A DNA stretch of 64,000 bases, taken from NCBI RefSeq assembly GCF_014925385.1, contig NZ_JACSDK010000001.1:310001-374000 (forward strand), read 5' to 3'. Position numbers and translations under genes: made by a program. The notes beneath the pieces are model-generated. The model had not been told where the DNA came from. It worked only from the letters and a program-made list of their open reading frames with translations, and made no database searches. The DNA comes from Pelagibius marinus (GTDB lineage: Bacteria > Pseudomonadota > Alphaproteobacteria > Kiloniellales > Kiloniellaceae). The first letter of the stretch is position 1. The number at the start of each line of letters is the position of its first letter. This document shows positions 59,490 to 64,000 of the stretch, piece after piece.

Positions 59490-60533
59490 ATGGAATACCG
59501 TCCGCTCGGCCACACCGGCATCAAGGTCAGCGCCATCTGCCTGGGCAGCATGACCTGGGGCGAGCAGAACAGCGAGGAAGAAGGCTTCGCGCAGATGGAT
59601 TACGCCCTCGACCAGGGGGTGAACTTCATCGACGCCGCGGAGATGTATCCCATTGCCACGCGGGCGGAGACCTACGGCCGCACCGAGGAGATCATCGGCA
59701 ACTGGATGGCCGCACGCGGCACCCGCGACAAGGTGATCGTCGCCACCAAGATCGTCGGCCCCAACCCCAAGCGCTTCCACTACATCCGCGGCGGCGAGAC
59801 CCGCTTCAACAGGAAGCACATCACCGCCGCGGTGGAGACCAGCCTGAAGCGGCTGAAGACCGACTACATCGACCTCTACCAGCTGCACTGGCCCGACCGC
59901 GCCACCAACGACTTCGGCAGCCTGGCCTACACACATGAAGAAGGCGCCGAGGAGACGCCGGTGGAGGAAACCCTGGCGGCCCTGGACGAGGTGGTGAAGG
60001 CCGGCAAGGTGCGCCAGGTCGGCCTGTCCAACGAGAACCCCTGGGGCGCCATGCGCTTCCTCACCGGGGCGGAGCAGGGCAAGGGCCCGCGCATGGTCTC
60101 GGTGCAGAACCCCTACAGCCTGCTCAACCGCAGCTTCGAGACCCGCATGGCCGAGATCGCGATGCGCGAGAGCCTCGGCCTGCTGGCCTACGCCCCGCTG
60201 GCCGCCGGCACGCTGACCGGCAAGTACCTGGACGGCCAGTGGCCGAAAGGCGCACGCCGCACGCTCTGGCCGGACAACACCCGCTACCAGGGCCCGCAGG
60301 CCGACGCCGCCACGGCGGCCTATGTGAAGCTGGCCAGGGAGCGGGGGCTCGACCCGGCGGAGCTGGCGCTGGCCTTCGTGCTGTCGCAGCCCTTCCTCAC
60401 CTCGGCCATCATCGGCGCCACGCAGATGGTGCAGTTGAAGACCAACATCGGGGCTGCCAAAGTGACCCTGGACGAGGAAACGCTGAAGGCCGTGGAGGCG
60501 ATCCACAAGGTCTACACCTACCCCTGCCCCTGA
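59490..60533 (+). CDS. Aldo/keto reductase, Tas-like
   Basis: A 347-residue (beta/alpha)8 oxidoreductase using NADPH. The tetrad residues are visible: Asp and Tyr in NFIDAAEMYP, Lys in IVATKIVG, and His in DLYQLHWPD. The family opening MEYRPLGHTGIKVSAICLGSMTWGEQNSEEEG and the Tas-like insertion (VGPNPKRFHYIRGGETRFNRKHI) support the Tas subgroup. The start ATG has GAAGGGGAA upstream. Substrate is not known. Confidence 0.94.
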   Translation: MEYRPLGHTGIKVSAICLGSMTWGEQNSEEEGFAQMDYALDQGVNFIDAAEMYPIATRAETYGRTEEIIGNWMAARGTRDKVIVATKIVGPNPKRFHYIRGGETRFNRKHITAAVETSLKRLKTDYIDLYQLHWPDRATNDFGSLAYTHEEGAEETPVEETLAALDEVVKAGKVRQVGLSNENPWGAMRFLTGAEQGKGPRMVSVQNPYSLLNRSFETRMAEIAMRESLGLLAYAPLAAGTLTGKYLDGQWPKGARRTLWPDNTRYQGPQADAATAAYVKLARERGLDPAELALAFVLSQPFLTSAIIGATQMVQLKTNIGAAKVTLDEETLKAVEAIHKVYTYPCP

Positions 60534-60608
60534 TCCCCGGCTTCACCAGCCTTTGCGTATGATTTCAGGGCCTTCGCGGCCCCTCCGATGACAGGTTCCT
60601 GCCCAGCC

Positions 60609-61142
60609 ATGCGACTCTTCGTAGCCCTCTCCCTGCCCGATGATCTGCGCGACAGCCTCTCCGGCCTCGCCTGCGGCCTGCCGGGCGCGCGCTGGGTGGC
60701 GCCGGAGAACCTGCACCTCACCCTGCGCTTCATCGGCGAAGTGGACGGCGACGAGGCCGAGGACATCGACGCCGCGCTCTCCGGCATCCGCTGCCAGCGA
60801 TTCCCGCTGACCCTGGCGGGGGTGGGGGACTTCGGCGGCGACCGCCGCCTGCGCTCGGTCTGGGTCGGGGTCGAGCCCAACGAGGTCCTGGAGCGCCTGC
60901 AGTCCAAGGTCGAGCAGGCGGTGCGCCGCGCCGGCCAGCCGCCGGAAAAACGCAAGTTCAAGCCGCACGTCACCCTGGCGCGCTTCAAGTCGCATCCCGG
61001 CGGGCGGCTGGAGGACTATTTCACCCAGCGCTCCCTGTTCCGCGCAGCCCCCTTCGAGGTGGCGGCCTTCACGCTCTATTCCAGCTACCTCTCCCACGAA
61101 GGGGCGATCTATTCGCCCGAAGCGGTCTATTCCTTGGAGTAG
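60609..61142 (+). CDS. thpR: RNA 2',3'-cyclic phosphodiesterase
   Basis: The 177-residue 2H phosphoesterase has both catalytic motifs HLTLRF (near residue 37) and HVTLARF (near 121), with the beginning MRLFVALSLPDDLRDSL and the ending SSYLSHEGAIYSPEAVY. It hydrolyses 2',3'-cyclic phosphates on RNA ends; its cellular role is unclear. ATG at 60609 is the family start, with no strong Shine-Dalgarno. Confidence 0.93.
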   Translation: MRLFVALSLPDDLRDSLSGLACGLPGARWVAPENLHLTLRFIGEVDGDEAEDIDAALSGIRCQRFPLTLAGVGDFGGDRRLRSVWVGVEPNEVLERLQSKVEQAVRRAGQPPEKRKFKPHVTLARFKSHPGGRLEDYFTQRSLFRAAPFEVAAFTLYSSYLSHEGAIYSPEAVYSLE

Positions 61143-61145
61143 ATC

Positions 61146-62075
61146 TTACGCGGTCGGGCCCAGAGGACCGGCGGGGGGCTGCACGGGCTTCGGCTTGCGG
61201 GTCTCGCGGTGCAGGATATAGAGGCCGCTGGCGACCAGGATGGCGGCGCCGGCCCAGACGTTCGGCGCCGGGATGTCGCGCCAGATGACCCAGCCGAAGA
61301 TGACGCCCCAGACCAGCACCGTGTAGTCGAAAGGCGCGATGACCGCCGCCGGGGCATGGCGGTAGCCCTGGGTGATGAGCGACATGCCGGCGGTGCCGAT
61401 GATCCCCATCAACATGAAGACGCCGAAGTCCGGCAGTCCCGGGGTCTGCCACTGGGCGGGCATCATCACCGCGGTGACCAGCACGGCCCCGACGCTGGGC
61501 CAGAACATGATGGCCGCGGTGGAGAGGTCGCGGGTCAGCCTGCGCCCCAGCAGCATGGAGACGGCATAGGCCAAGGCCGCGCCCAGGGGTAGCAGAGCCT
61601 CGATGCGGAAGCTGGAGGTGCCGGGCTGCACCACCACCACCACGCCCAGGAAGCCGACGATGACCGCGGCCCAGCGCCGCACGCCCACGTGCTCGCCCAG
61701 CACCGGCACCGACAACGAGGTGATGAACAGCGGCGCGGCGAAGGCGATGGCGAAAGCGTCAGCCAGGGGCATGTAGCGCAGGCCGGTGAAGAACAGGAAG
61801 GCGGCGGCGATGTTCAGCAGGCTGCGCAGGGTCAAGAGGACGGGCCGACGGGGCCTGAGGCTGGCCAGGCCGGCGCCGCTGAGGACCACGTAGGCGAAAA
61901 CCGCCACCGCGCCGATGCCGTTGCGCACCAGCACCACCTGGCTGACGGCATAGCCCTCGCCCAGCAACTTGGCGCAGGTGTCCATGATCGACATGCCGAG
62001 CATGCCGACCACGGCGCAGCCGATGCCGAAGCCGATCCGCTCCTCGGCGGCGGCGCTGCTGGAAACGTTCGTCAT
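61146..62075 (-). CDS. EamA/DMT-family transporter
   Basis: A 309-residue protein with ten predicted helices in two EamA halves (GCAVVGMLGMSIMDTCAKLLGEGYAVSQVVLVRN, LNIAAAFLFFTGLRYMPLADAFAIAFAAPLFITSLSVPVLGEHVG, APFDYTVLVWGVIFGWVIWRDIP). It belongs to the group with RhaT/RarD-like drug/metabolite exporters. GGAGG lies directly against the ATG. It begins eight bases after the fructosamine kinase stop, so it is probably in one operon with it and the phosphatase. Substrate unknown. Confidence 0.92.
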   Translation of the reverse strand: MTNVSSSAAAEERIGFGIGCAVVGMLGMSIMDTCAKLLGEGYAVSQVVLVRNGIGAVAVFAYVVLSGAGLASLRPRRPVLLTLRSLLNIAAAFLFFTGLRYMPLADAFAIAFAAPLFITSLSVPVLGEHVGVRRWAAVIVGFLGVVVVVQPGTSSFRIEALLPLGAALAYAVSMLLGRRLTRDLSTAAIMFWPSVGAVLVTAVMMPAQWQTPGLPDFGVFMLMGIIGTAGMSLITQGYRHAPAAVIAPFDYTVLVWGVIFGWVIWRDIPAPNVWAGAAILVASGLYILHRETRKPKPVQPPAGPLGPTA

Positions 62076-62083
62076 CCTCCTAC

Positions 62084-62941
62084 CTACCCGTAGCGGGTCA
62101 GGATGTCCTGCACCATTTGTGCATAGGGGGGTCCACAGATCTCTGTGTGCACCAGCAGCGGGAAGAGGTTGTAGACGTCGCGCCGGCCTTCGGCGTAGCC
62201 GGGCCGCAAGGGGCGCAGCTCGCGATAGCGGCGGTGAAAGGCGGCGCCGAAGGTCGACAGCAGCTCGATGTAGGCGATCTCCACCTCCGGGTCGGCGTAG
62301 TAGATTGCCGGGTCGATGAAGGCGGCGACGCGGCTTTCCCCATCTTTTCCTGGGCCGAACAGCACGTTGCCGCTCCACACGTCGCCGTGGACCAGGCCGG
62401 GGGCCGGCGGCTGGTCGATGAAGTTCTCGAGCTGCAGGCAGAAGCGCTCCAGCCGGCGGTGGGTTTCCGCCGGCAGGCGCCCGGATTCCCGCGCGATGAG
62501 GCCCATCACCAGCAGGCGCTGCTCGCGGTAGAAATCACACCAGTTCTCGGTCCAGGGATTGGGCTGCGGCAGGGCGCCGATCACCGTATCGCGCCCGAAG
62601 CCGAATTCCCGCGCGGTGATGCCGTGCAGCGCGGCGAGGCGCTCGGCGGCGTCGACCTCGGCGGCGGTGCCGCGCCCGGGCCCGTGCTCGACGTAGTCCA
62701 TCAGCAGCAGCTCTTCGCTGACATGGCGTGTCGCGGGCACCGGCAGGGTGGTCTTCTCCGCCAGGTAGTCGAGCATGAAGCCTTCGATGGCCAGGCCGCC
62801 ACTTGCCGCGACCTTGGCGACCAGCGGCGGGCGGTCCGCGAAGTCCAGGCGGTAGACCTCGGCGATGCAGCCGCCGATCAGCGGGGTGGCGTGCGTCGGC
62901 TCTGCGCCGCAGACCGCCGCCACCGCCGCGCCCAGGCTCAT
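62084..62941 (-). CDS. Fructosamine/ketosamine-3-kinase family protein
   Basis: A 285-residue kinase-like protein. It shows GGCIAEVYRLDF, LVAKVA (Lys), LLMDYVEHG (hinge), the catalytic loop GLVHGDVWSGNVLFG (Asp and Asn), and AAFIDPAIYYADPEVEIAYIEL (metal-ligand Asp). Family members phosphorylate ribulosamines, erythrulosamines or fructosamines on proteins, making the adduct unstable and repairing glycation. It is overlapped four bases by the phosphatase gene upstream, which supports a joint deglycation function. Confidence 0.93.
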   Translation of the reverse strand: MSLGAAVAAVCGAEPTHATPLIGGCIAEVYRLDFADRPPLVAKVAASGGLAIEGFMLDYLAEKTTLPVPATRHVSEELLLMDYVEHGPGRGTAAEVDAAERLAALHGITAREFGFGRDTVIGALPQPNPWTENWCDFYREQRLLVMGLIARESGRLPAETHRRLERFCLQLENFIDQPPAPGLVHGDVWSGNVLFGPGKDGESRVAAFIDPAIYYADPEVEIAYIELLSTFGAAFHRRYRELRPLRPGYAEGRRDVYNLFPLLVHTEICGPPYAQMVQDILTRYG

Positions 62942-63420
62942 GACTTTTCCGACAGCTCTTTGCGCAGCCGGGCAACCCAGGCGGGCACCGCCGCCTCGAT
63001 GACGTCGAGCATGGCCAGGTAGTCGGCATCGCCGCCGTAGTAGGGGTCGGCCACGTCGATGCCGGCTTCCGGCAGCACCTCCAGGAAGAGGCTCAGGCGG
63101 CTGATCGAGTCCGGCGGCTGCAGGGCGGTGAGGCTGCGCAGGTGGCCGCGGTCCATGGCCAAAATCAGGTCGAAGGTGGCGAAATCCTGTGTCGACAGCT
63201 CGCGCGCGCGCAAGGGCGACAGGTCATAGCCCCGCTTGGCGGCCAGGCGGACGGCCGGCTCGGAGGGCGGGTCGCCGACGTGGTAGTCGAAGGTGCCGGC
63301 GGAATCGACCGCTACCGCCTCGCCCAGCCCGGCGGCGGCCAGATGGTCGCGCAGGATGACCTCGGCCGAGGGCGAGCGGCAAATGTTGCCGGTGCAGACG
63401 GTGAGAATCTTGTAGGTCAC
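62938..63420 (-). CDS. Low-molecular-weight protein-tyrosine phosphatase family
   Basis: A 160-residue phosphatase with the P-loop VCTGNICRSPSAE (nucleophile Cys9, Arg15) and the acid DPYYGG. Its stop overlaps the next gene by four bases, so the two are translated together. In bacteria and plants LMW-PTPs of this kind are linked to ketosamine-3-kinases and dephosphorylate free ribulosamine 5-phosphates in studied cases. That role is more likely here than signalling, but a protein-tyrosine role is possible. Confidence 0.94.
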   Translation of the reverse strand: MTYKILTVCTGNICRSPSAEVILRDHLAAAGLGEAVAVDSAGTFDYHVGDPPSEPAVRLAAKRGYDLSPLRARELSTQDFATFDLILAMDRGHLRSLTALQPPDSISRLSLFLEVLPEAGIDVADPYYGGDADYLAMLDVIEAAVPAWVARLRKELSEKS

Positions 63421-63573
63421 GCGTCCTCCAACGCTGCTGGGCCGATGGCGCGCTCGGCGGTCACGACGATGTGGGTGTTTCCTGGGCCAGGGTTTCGTCT
63501 ATCATCGCCCCTCACGTCACGCAACCGCGTGCCGCCACGCAATTCACCAAGAGGCCAGTGCCGTCGGACAGGT

Positions 63574-64000
63574 ATGGAAAGCCGGCGTATCGTTATCCTG
63601 ACAGGAGCGGGGATCTCCAAGGAATCCGGGCTCGACACTTTCCGCGACCCGGACGGGCTGTGGGCGCGCGTGCGCATCGAGGACGTGGCGACGCCGGAGG
63701 CCTTCGCCCGCGACCCCGACCGGGTTCACGCCTTCTACAACCACCGCCGCGCCGGCCTGCTGTCGGAGGACGTGCAGCCCAACGCGGCCCACGCCGCCCT
63801 GGCCCGCCTGGAGGCCGAATGGCCGGGCGAGGTGCTGCTGGTCACCCAGAACATCGACGACCTGCACGAGCGCGCCGGATCGAAGAACCTCATCCACATG
63901 CACGGCGAGCTCTTGAAGGCGCGCTGCCTGGTCTGCGGCGCGGCCAGCCCCTGGCGTGAGGACATGACCGGCGACAGCCTCTGCCCGGCCTGCGGGGTCG
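63574..64000 (+). CDS. NAD-dependent protein deacylase (sirtuin), truncated at window end
   Basis: The first 142 residues of a sirtuin are seen and the gene continues beyond the right edge. VILTGAGISKESGLDTFRDPDGLWA carries the NAD-binding Gly-rich loop, LLVTQNIDDLHERAG contains the TQNID motif, HMHGELLKARCLVCG has the catalytic His, and the zinc knuckle begins (CLVCG, CPACG). ATG at 63574 is preceded only by a weak site, GGACAGG. It would deacylate lysines; the acs lysine motif in this window is a classic type of target. Confidence 0.93.
   Translation, partial: MESRRIVILTGAGISKESGLDTFRDPDGLWARVRIEDVATPEAFARDPDRVHAFYNHRRAGLLSEDVQPNAAHAALARLEAEWPGEVLLVTQNIDDLHERAGSKNLIHMHGELLKARCLVCGAASPWREDMTGDSLCPACGV

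Noticed and set aside
63417-63677. 86-codon frame on the minus strand at the start of the sirtuin
   Set aside because: Antisense to the sirtuin N-terminus and the divergent spacer, with no homology or ribosome site.

Overview
The window is GC-rich, densely coded chromosomal DNA from an alphaproteobacterium. The gene content points to the Rhodospirillales/Kiloniellales side of the class, though that placement is inference. Supporting signs are the 180-kDa-type NAD-glutamate dehydrogenase, a DUF1674/SDHAF4 succinate dehydrogenase assembly factor beside htpX and rsmB, the tsaD-gpsA / hemC-hemD-mitofilin-HemY block, and OhrR/Ohr. No phage, transposase, plasmid or CRISPR locus was seen. About 60 protein genes and one tRNA gene are supported. 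Both ends are cut inside genes: a LysR regulator on the left and a sirtuin on the right.

Layout. 1-9 kb is an accessory and stress region: partial LysR regulator, aldehyde dehydrogenase, DODA-type dioxygenase, ohrR/ohr with operator-like repeats, two oxidoreductase/glyoxalase genes, a cupredoxin and DUF4142 pair, then AraC and LacI regulators. 9.3-15.6 kb carries the giant glutamate dehydrogenase and an Atg22-like MFS transporter. 15.6-19.4 kb has a small Arg-rich protein, a LysR regulator and two tandem paralogous response regulators with an Hpt-like C-terminus. 19.6-26.9 kb is a minus-strand run: rpe, heparinase II/III, WecA-like transferase, CapD/WbpM-like dehydratase and purH. 27.2-28.7 kb holds two small exported proteins that look like stand-alone secretin domains. 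28.7-31.4 kb is rsmB, htpX and the SDH assembly factor. 31.4-38.3 kb carries an EamA transporter, a repeat element, a PNPOx-like protein facing a MocR regulator, a lipoprotein, acs and a Rieske protein. 38.3-46.3 kb is a housekeeping block: EVE, YciI, gpsA, tsaD, hemC, hemD, mitofilin and HemY-N. tRNA-Thr(CGT) follows.

46.9-53.8 kb contains a GH16/RTX glucanase, an oxaloacetate decarboxylase-like enzyme, two paralogous lipoproteins with a cysteine-peptidase-like Cys/His/Asp pattern and a shared upstream element, a DUF1330 protein, an SDR and a BI-1 protein. 53.9-64 kb has the YbbA/YbbP-type ABC exporter divergent from a TesA-like esterase, a FIST protein, an aldo/keto reductase, ThpR, an EamA transporter, a fructosamine-kinase/LMW-phosphatase pair and the partial sirtuin.

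The most interesting leads are the paired secretin-domain-only proteins (27178-28742), the duplicated lipoprotein family with a conserved 24-bp promoter element (49974-51602), the tandem receiver-Hpt regulators (16941-19433), and a helix-turn-helix domain fused to the mitofilin (Mic60-like) protein (43113-44714). All functional statements rest on motif recognition by eye; no database search was run.
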